60,915 nt of DNA from Chitinophagaceae bacterium (GCA_025449645.1 JANWIY010000167.1:1-60915), one strand, 5' to 3'; positions 38,491 to 48,451 are shown, counted from the first letter of the stretch. The notes: generated from the letters alone by a model not told the origin. Made by a program: numbers and translations.

Positions 38491-39072
38491 ATGACACCCG
38501 AGAGACTGCAACGGCTCAGACAGGTCCTGGATAATCGCCAGAACGACCTTACGGTGGTGTTGGAAAATGTTTTTGACCCTCATAATATTTCCGCCGTCAT
38601 GCGAACTTGCGATGCTGTCGGAATACAGGAAATCAGCGTATTAAACACCCGTATCGGGCCCCATAAAAAATGGGGAGCAAAAAGCAGCAGCAGTGCGGCC
38701 AAATGGATGACAATTCATCAGTATTCTGATCCCGTTGAGTGTTTCAGCTCACTGCATAAAAAATATGAACTGATCTTGACTACGCATCTATCCTCAGACG
38801 CCATATCCATGTATGAAATTGATTTCACACGACCAGTTGCCCTGGTTTTCGGAAATGAACATGATGGCGTCAGCGAAGAAATCCGTCACCTGGCAGATGG
38901 GAATTTCGTGATACCCCAGGTAGGGATTATCAGATCCTTGAATATTTCCGTTGCCTGCGCAGTTACACTCTATGAGGCATTCCGGCGGAAACAATCCGCC
39001 TACCATTATGATAGGGTAAAATTACCGCCCGCGCAATATGATCAATTGCTGAAAGAATGGATTGAAATTTGA
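38491..39072 (+). CDS. TrmH/SpoU family RNA 2'-O-methyltransferase
   Basis: VLENVFDPHNISAVMRTCDAVGI, ALVFGNEHDGVSEE, IPQVGIIRSLNISVACAVTLYEAFR. Confidence 0.94.
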   Translation: MTPERLQRLRQVLDNRQNDLTVVLENVFDPHNISAVMRTCDAVGIQEISVLNTRIGPHKKWGAKSSSSAAKWMTIHQYSDPVECFSSLHKKYELILTTHLSSDAISMYEIDFTRPVALVFGNEHDGVSEEIRHLADGNFVIPQVGIIRSLNISVACAVTLYEAFRRKQSAYHYDRVKLPPAQYDQLLKEWIEI

Positions 39073-39086
39073 AAATTCTTAACAAA

Positions 39087-39545
39087 ATGCCACATACCAT
39101 CAAGTTAATCCTCATTGCCGGTTTTATTGCCGGAACATTGGACGCACTCGCAGCCGTTTTCTTCTTTACACCGGCGATCACAATGGAAAATATCAGTAAG
39201 ATTTTTGAGGGTATCGCGAGCGGATTGTTTGGAAAAAACGCTTATTCGGGGAATTCATTTTATCCGGTGGCAGGATTACTTCTTCATTATCTTATTGCTT
39301 TTATCTGGACTGTACTTTATTTTATCATATCCCGTTTTTTGCCGCGAAATTATATTTTGCTCAAAAGCATTGGCATCGGTATCGTTATTTTTATTGTGAT
39401 GAATTATGTCGTGGTGCCCTTATCGCAGGCTCCGGTTTTCCACTACCTCGTTAAGGACGCCATCTTTAGCATATTGATCCTTAGCGTAGCCATTGGCTTA
39501 CCACTTAGTCTTATTATAAGAAAACGTTCAACAGATCAGGAGTGA
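39087..39545 (+). CDS. Hypothetical membrane protein
   Basis: Four hydrophobic segments; ATG 39087 preferred over the TTG at 39069. Confidence 0.7.
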   Translation: MPHTIKLILIAGFIAGTLDALAAVFFFTPAITMENISKIFEGIASGLFGKNAYSGNSFYPVAGLLLHYLIAFIWTVLYFIISRFLPRNYILLKSIGIGIVIFIVMNYVVVPLSQAPVFHYLVKDAIFSILILSVAIGLPLSLIIRKRSTDQE

Positions 39546-39613
39546 GCGCGCGGCAGAACGCCGCCGAGGGCTTGTCGGAATCTAAATTTAGATTGATTCT
39601 GCCTTACGCACTC
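39540..39613. other. Composite hairpin covering both stop codons of a convergent gene pair
   Basis: gagtg/cactc outer, ggcagaa/ttctgcc, and palindrome aatctaaatttagatt (39579-39594). Confidence 0.65.
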
Positions 39614-40560
39614 AGCGATATGCGCTCTTCGTTAAGCGTTGACCGTTTTAAAGAATGTATGCTTACGTTCAGCTCGTATCCTATCAGCAGAATCATAGAA
39701 TTAATATATACGACCACCATGAGGATAAGGATTGTGCCGATAGAACCATATACCTTATTGTAGGTTCCAAAATTATTGACCCAGAAGGAAAATGCAAAAG
39801 TGACAAAAATCATTAACATCGTTGCAAGCAGGGTTCCGGGAGAATAAAACCTCCATTTTTCCTTCAATGCAGGTGCGTGGCGGTAGATGAAAGCAATGGA
39901 AAAATAAAAAAGGGGAATGATCACGAACCAGCGAACGGTTTTAAAAACGCCTCTCATGGAATGATTCCGGATATTCAACTCCCTGAACAGGAGCCGAAGC
40001 AATTCATCCTGAGTAACGAGAATAATAACGGAACCAATCACCAGGAGGAACACCACCAGGGTCAGGCGAATGGCTATTATACGGTTTTGAAGAAAATTCC
40101 TTTTTGTATAATGGATCAGGGATTTGTTGAAAGAACGCATGAGTCCGAGCATGGCATTCGAAGAATAAAATAGAGCCACGATAAGTCCGACGGAGAGCAA
40201 TCCTCCCCTTGGCTTGTTGAGAAAATCATTTAGAAAATCACTCACCAGCTGATAGGTGTTCTGATTGGGTGTGATCTCCCGGGTTAGCATGAGCAATTGT
40301 CTGGTCAGCTTCTTAGATACCGGCAGATAGGGAATCAGGGTGCAGATAAAAATGGTCCCTGCAGGAATAGCCATTAGAAAGCTGAAGGCGATGGATCTGG
40401 CACGGTCATTTAATCCCACCTTTTTCACCTGGCTACTAAAAAAAACCACCACCTCATAAAGTGATGCGCCTTCAAAGCCAGGAAGAAATATGTTTTTGGC
40501 TTTGTCGGTGGTCCACCTCGACAATTTATTGTTCTTTATGATTTTTTCCAGGTTTGTCAT
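39604..40560 (-). CDS. YihY/BrkB family membrane protein
   Basis: RARSIAFSFLMAIPAGTIFICTLIPYLP, PGTLLATMLMIFVTFAFSFWVNNFGTYNKVYGSIGTILILMVVVYINSMILLIGYELN. Confidence 0.92.
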   Translation of the reverse strand: MTNLEKIIKNNKLSRWTTDKAKNIFLPGFEGASLYEVVVFFSSQVKKVGLNDRARSIAFSFLMAIPAGTIFICTLIPYLPVSKKLTRQLLMLTREITPNQNTYQLVSDFLNDFLNKPRGGLLSVGLIVALFYSSNAMLGLMRSFNKSLIHYTKRNFLQNRIIAIRLTLVVFLLVIGSVIILVTQDELLRLLFRELNIRNHSMRGVFKTVRWFVIIPLFYFSIAFIYRHAPALKEKWRFYSPGTLLATMLMIFVTFAFSFWVNNFGTYNKVYGSIGTILILMVVVYINSMILLIGYELNVSIHSLKRSTLNEERISLSA

Positions 40561-41624
40561 GGACTCCCTTTGGCTTCCCCGCCGATACGCATTTGTTCAT
40601 CGAGGGCCTTTTGATATTCCCGCGCATATTGAAGGTGCTCAGCAAAAGTTTCGGCAAAATGAGAATAGCCGGAAAAATCGGGCTTGGCGACAAAATATAA
40701 ATACCTGGTATCCGGTGCGTTCAGAACGGCTTCAATTGTTTCCCTGGAAGGCGTGCAAATCGGTCCGGGAGGAAGACCGGGGTTCATATAGGTGTTATAA
40801 GGCGATGGCACAGTCAGGTATTTTGAATACACTCTCTTCAGTTCAAAATTTCGAAGAGCAAATTTTATTGTCGGGTCAGCGGCCAGTTTCATTCCTCCGG
40901 CCAGCCGGTTGAGATAAACGCTTGCTATTTTTGGTTTATCATCTTTGCGTGTGGTTTCTTCTTCAACGATAGAGGCCAGAATATATGCGGAAATAGGACT
41001 GAGATGATGTGCTTCCGCCAGATGCATGCGTTCAGGCGTCCAGAATTCGCGGGAAGTGGCTTCCATTTTCCTGAAAACCCGGGATACTGTAGTGTTCCAG
41101 AAATAGGTATACGTGTCGGGGAAAATGGCGGTCATTACCGTATTGCTGTCGAGTGCATAGGTTTTCAGCGAGTCGTCATTATTGAGATAGGCCATGAAGG
41201 CAGCGGAATCGCATTCCAGCTTTCGCCCGATCATACCTGCGAGATCGGATTTGGTCCGCAACTTTGTGATGGTCAGGTTTATCGGAACCTGGTGACCGTT
41301 CCGCAGTATTTTCAGAAGATTGAGGAGGCTCATTCCGGATTCTATTTCATATTTACCGGCTCTGATTTTCTCAGGATAACCTGTTCGTCCTGCCACCCAG
41401 TCAAATACTGACGGATAGCTGAGTACGTGGTCCTGCTTCAGCCTGGAGAGCATAGCTTCATAGCTCATACCCGTGCGGATATATAAATCGTATTTACCAC
41501 CGCCAAAAGCCGTAGCTGATCCAAATAATAAATAACCCGCTATGGCAGCTGCAATAAGAACGGCAATGAGGAAAATAAGGAATAGCTTTTTCAATGTATT
41601 TGGATTAGGCTTCAAAATAAACAA
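40557..41624 (-). CDS. mltG: Endolytic transglycosylase MltG (no ATG start available; TTG assumed)
   Basis: ASIVEEETTRKDDKPKIASVYLNRL, MKLAADPTIKFAL, YNTYMNPGLPPGPICTPSRETIEAVL. Confidence 0.93.
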   Translation of the reverse strand: MFILKPNPNTLKKLFLIFLIAVLIAAAIAGYLLFGSATAFGGGKYDLYIRTGMSYEAMLSRLKQDHVLSYPSVFDWVAGRTGYPEKIRAGKYEIESGMSLLNLLKILRNGHQVPINLTITKLRTKSDLAGMIGRKLECDSAAFMAYLNNDDSLKTYALDSNTVMTAIFPDTYTYFWNTTVSRVFRKMEATSREFWTPERMHLAEAHHLSPISAYILASIVEEETTRKDDKPKIASVYLNRLAGGMKLAADPTIKFALRNFELKRVYSKYLTVPSPYNTYMNPGLPPGPICTPSRETIEAVLNAPDTRYLYFVAKPDFSGYSHFAETFAEHLQYAREYQKALDEQMRIGGEAKGSP

Positions 41625-41653
41625 AAAAGCCCTGTCATTGGAATGACAGGGCT
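41623..41653 (-). terminator. Intrinsic terminator of secG
   Basis: agccctgtcatt-gg-aatgacagggct (41628-41653), T-tract on the minus strand. Confidence 0.9.
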
Positions 41654-41678
41654 ATCAATAACGTTTATTGGGCATATA

Positions 41679-41987
41679 TTATTTTCCTGCCGGAATCTGG
41701 GGCAGGTTTCCTGAAGGGACAGAAGTAGGCGTTGCCTTTACGTCTCTAACCCGGTTTGTACCTGCTCTGGGAATAAACAAGGTGGAAAAAATACAAAATA
41801 GAGCTACCACTACCGCCAGTAACCAGGTTCCCTTTTCCAGCACGTTATTAGTCTGCTTTACACCCATGAACTGATTACTGAATCCGGCAACGTTTCCTGC
41901 AAGGCCGCCGCCCTTCGGGTTTTGAATCAGGATGATCAGCCCGAGTAATATGCAAGCCAGTAAAAGAAGGATAACAAAAAAGATCAT
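41679..41987 (-). CDS. secG: Preprotein translocase subunit SecG
   Basis: LIILIQNPKGGGLAGNVAGFSNQFMGVKQTNNVLEKGTW. Confidence 0.93.
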   Translation of the reverse strand: MIFFVILLLLACILLGLIILIQNPKGGGLAGNVAGFSNQFMGVKQTNNVLEKGTWLLAVVVALFCIFSTLFIPRAGTNRVRDVKATPTSVPSGNLPQIPAGK

Positions 41988-43636
41988 GATAAAGAGGCTT
42001 TTAATTGCTCAATTCTGGATGCAAAATAAGCGCTTTTAGGAGGATAAATCAAACTTAATTTCTGGTAAAGCGCAATGGCATTCTCATACATCCCCTGCTT
42101 GGCCAGCACTTCTGCCATAGTCTCGGTCAGAATATCCCTGTCTTCTATGGAACTTGCCGCAAACCGGCGGATTCGTTCTGCTTCCCGGTCGTCGGGTTTT
42201 TCGGCGAGAGCCTGGGCGGGAAGTCTTTTCATCACCTTGAGCCAGTCGGTGAAACTTTTCAGCTGCCTGCCAAACTGATCTGTGGGATGATCTTCAACGG
42301 TCAGCCCGATTCCCTGTGAAGCGAAATAATCGATCATGTGATATGGCTCTAAAACAATCGACTCTGCTTTTTTTGAGTCGAACGGGGCATGAGGCTCCTT
42401 GATGGTTGATAGTTGATGGTTGATGGTTGATCCGGATTCTGCAAATTCCACATGTATTGGTTCTGCGGGCCGGGGATCTTCGTATTTTTCATTTATTGAA
42501 ATTGCCTCTCCCGGCTCATTGTTTTCTTCGTTGATGGCCTCGTTCCCCGCGGCGAATCCTGGAGGGGGTGATGATTCATGGTTGACGGAAGATTCTGCTT
42601 CTGCAAATTCTTCATTTATTGTTTCTGCAGGCCGGGCTTCTTCGTATATTTCGTTAACAATTATTGTTTCCTCTCGAGCCGCGAATTCTTCATTTATTGT
42701 TTCTGCTGGCCGGGCTTCTTCGTAATGCGCATTAACTGTGGTTGTTTCTTCAGGAGCCGCGAATTCTTCATTTATTGTTTCCGCAGGCTGCGGTTCTTCG
42801 TATTTTTCGTCAACAATAGTTGTTTCCGCCGCGAATTCTTCATTTATTGTTTCTGCTGGCCGGGGTTCTTCGTATTTTTCATTAACAGTTGTTGTTTCCT
42901 CAGGAGCGACAAATTCTTCGCTGATGACCTCGCTCCCGGAAGCGAAACGTAGGTGGGTTGATGCTTGAAGGTTGATGGGAGATTCCGTTTCTGCAAATTC
43001 TTCATTTATTGTTTCTGCGTTCTGGGCTTCTTCGTATTTTTCATTCACAGTTGTTGTTTCTTCCGGAGCCGCGAATTCATCGTTGACGCTCTCGTGTCCC
43101 AAGGCAAAACCCAGAGGGGTTGATGCCTGATGGATGACAGGAGATTCTATAATTGCCTCATCATGCTCCTGATATTCGCTGAAGGTTGACGCCTGATAGT
43201 TAACAGGAGGTTCCGTTTCCTGGTATTCCTCAGCAATTGCCCCGGCTGGCTGCGGTTCATTGAATTCCTGAATGAATGTTGGAATGGACGGTTCCTCATT
43301 GGCATATTCTTCACTGATTTCGATTGCCGGTTGAGGTTTTTCAAAGTTAGATGCGTGATCAGGGATCAGAAAGTTATCGCCTGTAACAGGCATTTCGTTC
43401 TCTTCCTCGAGCAGGGATTGTAACCAGACCGGATTGTTAAAATACAAAGCCGTTTTCATCGTCTCCCTGAGATAAGCCTGATCATTTTCCAGCTTTAATT
43501 TTTTTGAAAGCAGGAAATGGGCCGCATTGAAGGATGGAAATTCGTTGATTACCGAATGAATTTCTTCCAGTGAAATTTCCTCCAGATTTTGTTTTCCAAA
43601 TATGGAATCTAACAGGGATGGCATGCTGCTTGTCAT
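41984..43636 (-). CDS. TPR-like protein with a low-complexity acidic repeat expansion in the middle
   Basis: C-terminal AEVLAKQGMYENAIALYQKLSLIYPPKSAYFASRIEQLKA; central 26-aa repeats EEFAAPEETTTVNEKYEEPRPAETIN. Confidence 0.85.
   Translation of the reverse strand: MTSSMPSLLDSIFGKQNLEEISLEEIHSVINEFPSFNAAHFLLSKKLKLENDQAYLRETMKTALYFNNPVWLQSLLEEENEMPVTGDNFLIPDHASNFEKPQPAIEISEEYANEEPSIPTFIQEFNEPQPAGAIAEEYQETEPPVNYQASTFSEYQEHDEAIIESPVIHQASTPLGFALGHESVNDEFAAPEETTTVNEKYEEAQNAETINEEFAETESPINLQASTHLRFASGSEVISEEFVAPEETTTVNEKYEEPRPAETINEEFAAETTIVDEKYEEPQPAETINEEFAAPEETTTVNAHYEEARPAETINEEFAAREETIIVNEIYEEARPAETINEEFAEAESSVNHESSPPPGFAAGNEAINEENNEPGEAISINEKYEDPRPAEPIHVEFAESGSTINHQLSTIKEPHAPFDSKKAESIVLEPYHMIDYFASQGIGLTVEDHPTDQFGRQLKSFTDWLKVMKRLPAQALAEKPDDREAERIRRFAASSIEDRDILTETMAEVLAKQGMYENAIALYQKLSLIYPPKSAYFASRIEQLKASLS
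42598..43080 (-). repeat. Degenerate ~78-bp coding tandem repeats
   Basis: Recurrent gcgaattcttcatttattgtttctgcnggccgggnttcttcgta. Confidence 0.9.
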
Positions 43637-43647
43637 CTGAAATAGAA

Positions 43648-44199
43648 TTACCAGTTAGAAAAAAGGCGGTTAAAAATATCATCCGTCATATCACTGACAA
43701 TCATCGGTGTCAGGGTTGCCTGGGCATCGTTCAGCGTCTGGGACGCGGAAAATTCAAAATTCCGGCTCACGTCCGCTTCAAAATCAGGTGTTCCCAGTTT
43801 CTGATCATTTAGCCGGTTCTTCAGGGAAATGTGCACACTCACAGTTAACCGGTTCGTGGAAGCTGTCTGATTGGACACGCCTGAAGTACTCACTGTATAA
43901 TCCGAAATATATGCCGTCACATCGTAGTCCGCATCATCCGATTGTACCTGGGTGAGTTTTGTTTGACTATTTACTTTCTGCTTCAGTTTATCGGTTAGTT
44001 GCGGACTCAGTGTCGGATCCACGATACGTGCTCTGTTTTCAATAAATCCGATACGGATGGTCTTCACCTGAGGTGGGATGGAGACATCCTTAAATGAATA
44101 AATCTTGCAGGAACCCATGCATATAAAAAACACAACAAGCAGGATTGCAGGGCGAATGCCGGAAAAAAAATTTCCACCTGGCTTAATCGTTAATGTCAT
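43648..44199 (-). CDS. lptE: LptE family LPS-assembly lipoprotein
   Basis: ICMGSCKIYSFKDVSIPPQVKTIRIGFIENRARIVDPTLSPQLTDKLKQKV; gene context. Confidence 0.88.
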   Translation of the reverse strand: MTLTIKPGGNFFSGIRPAILLVVFFICMGSCKIYSFKDVSIPPQVKTIRIGFIENRARIVDPTLSPQLTDKLKQKVNSQTKLTQVQSDDADYDVTAYISDYTVSTSGVSNQTASTNRLTVSVHISLKNRLNDQKLGTPDFEADVSRNFEFSASQTLNDAQATLTPMIVSDMTDDIFNRLFSNW

Positions 44200-45430
44200 A
44201 TTCCTTTAGTTTTCTATAAAGAGTCCGTTCGCTGATCCCCAGATCCGATGAAGCGTCCTTGCGTTTTCCTTTATGCTTTTTGAGCGCCTTTACGATCAAT
44301 TCCTTTTCCTTGTCCACAATACTCAGTGATTCTTCCACTACCTCGTGCTGATGAATGTTATTGTTTCCATTGTTGTGAATCACAACAGGCTGCGCGCTGT
44401 ATTGGCTGGAAGGCATTCCCGATCCATAGTGTTCCTGGGGATTAAGTTCCTTCATTTCATGGGCAAACGCATTATGGGTATCTGCAGCCAGTGCAGGGTT
44501 TTTAAGTATCTCCAGGAACATTTTCTTCAGTTCCGTGACATCTTTTTTCATATCAAAAAAAAGTTTGTACAAGATTTCCCTTTCATTGGAAAAATCATTT
44601 GGTGCATGTCCGTTTGCCGTCGGCACCACCATCGGAAGCCGGTTCCCGGTGTTTTCCGGAATAAACCTGCTGAGCTGGCTCATCGAGATCAGTTTGTCTT
44701 CTGAAAGTACCGAGATCTGCTCGGCAATATTCTTTAACTCCCGCACATTCCCCGGCCAGCTGTAATTGATTAACAGATTTTTTGCATCTTCATCCAGCTG
44801 AACGGGAGAGGTTTTATAACGTTCAGCAAAATCCACGGCAAATTTTCTGAACAACAGGGGAATATCTTCTTTACGGTCACGAAGGGAAGGAACCCTGATG
44901 GGTACAGTACTTAAACGGTAATAGAGATCCTCCCTGAATTTACCGCGGTCCGTTAGTTGAAGAAGATCCTTATTGGTAGCAGCGATCACCCGGACATCCG
45001 TTTTCTGAACCTTGGATGAACCGACACGGATAAATTCACCTGCTTCAAGCACGCGAAGCAACCTGGCTTGCGTTCCCAGGGGAAGCTCGCCAATTTCATC
45101 CAGGAAAATAGTACCGCCGTTCACGGTCTCAAAATAACCCTTGCGCGAATCCACCGCTCCTGTAAAAGACCCTTTTTCGTGCCCGAATAATTCCGAGTCT
45201 ATGGTTCCTTCAGGAATTGCGCCGCAGTTTACTGCAATAAAAGGATTGTGCTTTCGGGCCGACAAGGAATGAATGATATGCGAGAATGCTTCCTTACCAA
45301 CACCACTCTCCCCAAAAATTAAGACGGTCAGGTCGGTATTAGCTACCTGCGTGGCCACAGTTAGCGCATAGTTCAACTCGGTGGCGTTCCCGATGATACC
45401 AAACCTGTTTTTTATTGACTGAAGTTCCAT
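44183..45430 (-). CDS. Sigma-54 interacting transcriptional regulator
   Basis: GESGVGKEAFSHIIH, NCGAIPEGTIDSELFGHEKGSFTGA, GGTIFLDEIGELPLGTQARLLRVLE; Fis-type HTH at the C-terminus. Confidence 0.95.
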   Translation of the reverse strand: MELQSIKNRFGIIGNATELNYALTVATQVANTDLTVLIFGESGVGKEAFSHIIHSLSARKHNPFIAVNCGAIPEGTIDSELFGHEKGSFTGAVDSRKGYFETVNGGTIFLDEIGELPLGTQARLLRVLEAGEFIRVGSSKVQKTDVRVIAATNKDLLQLTDRGKFREDLYYRLSTVPIRVPSLRDRKEDIPLLFRKFAVDFAERYKTSPVQLDEDAKNLLINYSWPGNVRELKNIAEQISVLSEDKLISMSQLSRFIPENTGNRLPMVVPTANGHAPNDFSNEREILYKLFFDMKKDVTELKKMFLEILKNPALAADTHNAFAHEMKELNPQEHYGSGMPSSQYSAQPVVIHNNGNNNIHQHEVVEESLSIVDKEKELIVKALKKHKGKRKDASSDLGISERTLYRKLKEYDIND

Positions 45431-45484
45431 GTTTTCAAATAATTAATGCGTGCATTCAACCGGAATCCTCAGACAGATCCCTCT

Positions 45485-46933
45485 TCAAGCTTTTGAAATC
45501 GCTTCCCCTATCAGCGTTGCTCCGGTGCTACGCCCAATCTTCACATTGGCATACTCACCCTTTGTGAGTGTATGGCCAAGTTTCGGAAAAACCACCACTT
45601 TGTTCTGGTCGTTGCGCCCCATCCAGTCGGTATTACTTTTTTTTGAGTCCCCTTCAATGAGTACTTTGGAAATAATGCCAATGTCCTTCATGTTGCTCGA
45701 CCGGGACATCCTGTTTTGGGTCTTCACGATTTCATCAAGTCTTCTTTTTTTCTCTGCCTCGGGAATATCATCCGTGTATCTTTTGGCAGCAAGTGTTCCG
45801 GGTCGCTCACTGTAAAAATACATGTAGCTCATATCGAACTTTGCATCCTCCATAAGTGACAAAGTTTCCGCGTGATCATCTTCCGTTTCGGTACAAAACC
45901 CGGATATAATATCTGAACTTATACCGCAATCCGGAATGATTTCACGGATCCTGTTTGTCCTGGCCAGATACCATTCCCGCGTATAGCCCCGGTTCATGAG
46001 CTGTAAAATGCGATTGGATCCGCTTTGAACAGGAAGATGTATATAATTACAGATATTACCGTGCCTGGCGATCGTGAATAACACTTCATCCGTAATATCT
46101 TTTGGATGGGAAGTGGAAAATCTTACTCTCAAATCCGGTGAAATGCAGGCGACCTTTTCCAGGAGCATAGCAAATGTGACATCCTCTTCCTTTTCCGAAT
46201 ACCAATGATAGCTATCCACATTTTGGCCGAGCAGGGTCACTTCCCGGTATCCTTCCACAAACAATTCGGTGCACTCGTGAATGATGGATCCGGCATCACG
46301 GCTCCTTTCCCTGCCCCGCGTAAAAGGCACTACGCAAAAGGAACACATGTTGTTGCAACCACGCATGATACTCACAAAGGCATTGACACCATTGCTGTTG
46401 AGCTTTACAGGTGAGATGTCGGCATAGGTTTCCTCCCGGCTGAGCAGTACGTTAACTGATTTCTGACCATCTTCTGCGGCATCAATCAAAACCGGAAGGG
46501 TTCGGTAGCTATCGGGTCCCACGACCAGATCAACCAGCTTTTCTTCCTCTAAAAGCTTTGCTTTCAGCCTTTCGGCCATGCATCCCAGCACCCCGATAAG
46601 CAGGCCAGAATTTGATCTCTTGGCCTGCCGGAAAATATGGAGCCTGCTCCGGATGGTCTGCTCTGCCTTTTCCCTGATTGAACAGGTATTGATAAGTACA
46701 ACATCAGCCCGCCGGAAGTCTGTTGTTGCCTCAAACCCGCTTCCGCCCAAAATGGAAGCTACAATCTCACTGTCAGCAAAATTCATTGCACAGCCATAGC
46801 TTTCAATATAAAACTTTCTGACAGGTAATGCAGCGGGGCCGGACTCCGGCACCCGGGGCCCAGCCTGTATTCCTTCATCATGCAACCTTGCGGTGAGTAC
46901 TTCCATGAGTGGTTCATCCATTATGGACTGCAA
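45485..46933 (-). CDS. miaB: tRNA-2-methylthio-N6-dimethylallyladenosine synthase MiaB
   Basis: [55 protein letters not shown]. Confidence 0.96.
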   Translation of the reverse strand: MQSIMDEPLMEVLTARLHDEGIQAGPRVPESGPAALPVRKFYIESYGCAMNFADSEIVASILGGSGFEATTDFRRADVVLINTCSIREKAEQTIRSRLHIFRQAKRSNSGLLIGVLGCMAERLKAKLLEEEKLVDLVVGPDSYRTLPVLIDAAEDGQKSVNVLLSREETYADISPVKLNSNGVNAFVSIMRGCNNMCSFCVVPFTRGRERSRDAGSIIHECTELFVEGYREVTLLGQNVDSYHWYSEKEEDVTFAMLLEKVACISPDLRVRFSTSHPKDITDEVLFTIARHGNICNYIHLPVQSGSNRILQLMNRGYTREWYLARTNRIREIIPDCGISSDIISGFCTETEDDHAETLSLMEDAKFDMSYMYFYSERPGTLAAKRYTDDIPEAEKKRRLDEIVKTQNRMSRSSNMKDIGIISKVLIEGDSKKSNTDWMGRNDQNKVVVFPKLGHTLTKGEYANVKIGRSTGATLIGEAISKA

Positions 46934-46984
46934 AATTAATTAAAAGAAAGGAGAAATGACAGGATGACAGGGGAGGGGAGAATA

Positions 46985-47060
46985 TGGAGCGGAAGACGGG
47001 GCTCGAACCCGCTACCTACAGCTTGGGAAGCTGTCGCTCTACCAGGTGAGCTACTTCCGC
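46985..47060 (-). tRNA. tRNA-Gly (CCC), CCA encoded
   Basis: GCGGAAGTAGCTCACCTGGTAGAGCGACAGCTTCCCAAGCTGTAGGTAGCGGGTTCGAGCCCCGTCTTCCGCTCCA folds as a cloverleaf; anticodon loop TTCCCAA. Confidence 0.95.
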
Positions 47061-47333
47061 TTATTTGATAAAGATCGTTATACCGGCGATTGGAGCTAAG
47101 TTAAGCATTAGAGAAATAAAAAATTCCTGTTTGGGAAAGGGATGAACCCAATCCTCACGACATTCTAAAAAAAATCTCACTTACTATAAGAACGAATCTC
47201 ACTTGCCACGGGGCCCGGCATAAACTGCCAATAAAGAGGCAATTCCTGCTTTTTAGAATTAATTGCCCGATTGCAGGTTTTCCGGCAATTACAAAGCCGT
47301 AAATTCGTTTTAATATCTCCAAAACCTGCATTC

Positions 47334-47924
47334 ATGAAAAGAAATCTGCTTACGGTTTCCATTGTCATTTCCTTTTGCCTTGCTATTTCCTGCAAGAAAA
47401 ATAATAATGATACAGCAGCAAATAATCTCGCCGGTAACTGGAAATTTACATCCATGACTGCACAAACGGAGAGTGATAACCAATATTCTGACGGAGGAAT
47501 TTTGTACAAAACCGTTACTATTTCCCAGTATACGACCTTAAATAATAAAGGGACTGTTGTGATTACTTCCTCCTCGATGAATAGTGATAGTATTGCTTAT
47601 GCTGTCTCCACCAATGCCACAGCTTATAATTATCAGAATGGCACGTTGACGGATTCCACCGTTTATCCCTTGATTTTTTCGGTTTCGCCAACCAGCATTG
47701 CCGTTACTTATAATCTGATCGGAAAGGATTCTATCTATTTCCCGGGCGGGGGACTTTTTGGTGTTCCGGGATCATCTTCCGGATCCGGAGCGAAATATAC
47801 CGTAAACGGAAATGCACTTAATTTAATCACTACAATTGTACAAGATTCAACCAATTCTTCTTATGGGATTCCCATAACTGTTCACCTTACGGCCACGGTA
47901 AATTCTGTGTTAACTAAACAATAA
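47334..47924 (+). CDS. Hypothetical lipoprotein (lipocalin-like start)
   Basis: MKRNLLTVSIVISFCLAISCKKNNNDTAANNLAGNWKFTSM. Confidence 0.75.
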   Translation: MKRNLLTVSIVISFCLAISCKKNNNDTAANNLAGNWKFTSMTAQTESDNQYSDGGILYKTVTISQYTTLNNKGTVVITSSSMNSDSIAYAVSTNATAYNYQNGTLTDSTVYPLIFSVSPTSIAVTYNLIGKDSIYFPGGGLFGVPGSSSGSGAKYTVNGNALNLITTIVQDSTNSSYGIPITVHLTATVNSVLTKQ

Positions 47925-47932
47925 ACCAGGCC

Positions 47933-48451
47933 CTAATCCGCTAATTCCTTTAGCGCGATCCGGTTTTTCAACCAGCTATCCTTTAACGGAATGATCCAGT
48001 TTTTCACGAGATCCGTCTTTGTTTGAATGGTATTATTAAAGTAAAGCGTATCCGGCTTTATAAATCCATTTTCCAGGGCGTATATTAATTGCGTGTAAGG
48101 CAGAAGTTGGATTTTATCTTTTACAAGGAAAGCCAGGGATTGACGGTCAAACAAGTGTACCTGAAACCGGGACTCGATTGATTTTATTAATCTCACGGAA
48201 CTGTCCGTGCTGCAGCCTCCCACAGAAGTTGCCGTTTCGTCTGCCATGAAAATGATAAATTGCCCGAAGAATACAGTTGAAAATCCTTTTACCGGTTCAC
48301 CGTGCGATTCCCAATTGTGCGTAAAGTAACTTAATTCATCCTCCAGCAAAAGCAATTCCGAAACCGTAAACAAACGGTTGGATTGATAAATCCAAACCCG
48401 CGAACTCCCGTGAAACTCTCCAGGTAACAGATTAAGGTAATCGAGATTCAT
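47933..48451 (-). CDS. Hypothetical protein (172 aa)
   Basis: ORF MNLDYLNLLPGEFHGSSRVWIYQSNRLFTVSELLLLEDELSYFTHNWESHGEPVKGFSTVFFGQFIIFMADE; no family recognised. Confidence 0.7.
   Translation of the reverse strand: MNLDYLNLLPGEFHGSSRVWIYQSNRLFTVSELLLLEDELSYFTHNWESHGEPVKGFSTVFFGQFIIFMADETATSVGGCSTDSSVRLIKSIESRFQVHLFDRQSLAFLVKDKIQLLPYTQLIYALENGFIKPDTLYFNNTIQTKTDLVKNWIIPLKDSWLKNRIALKELAD

Noticed and set aside
42420-42968. Plus-strand repetitive ORFs (FIVSAGRASSYFS...)
   Set aside because: Antisense shadow of the coding repeats in 41984-43636.
42598-43080. Possible CRISPR-like array
   Set aside because: Repeats are contiguous, degenerate, in frame and lack unique spacers; they are coding tandem repeats.
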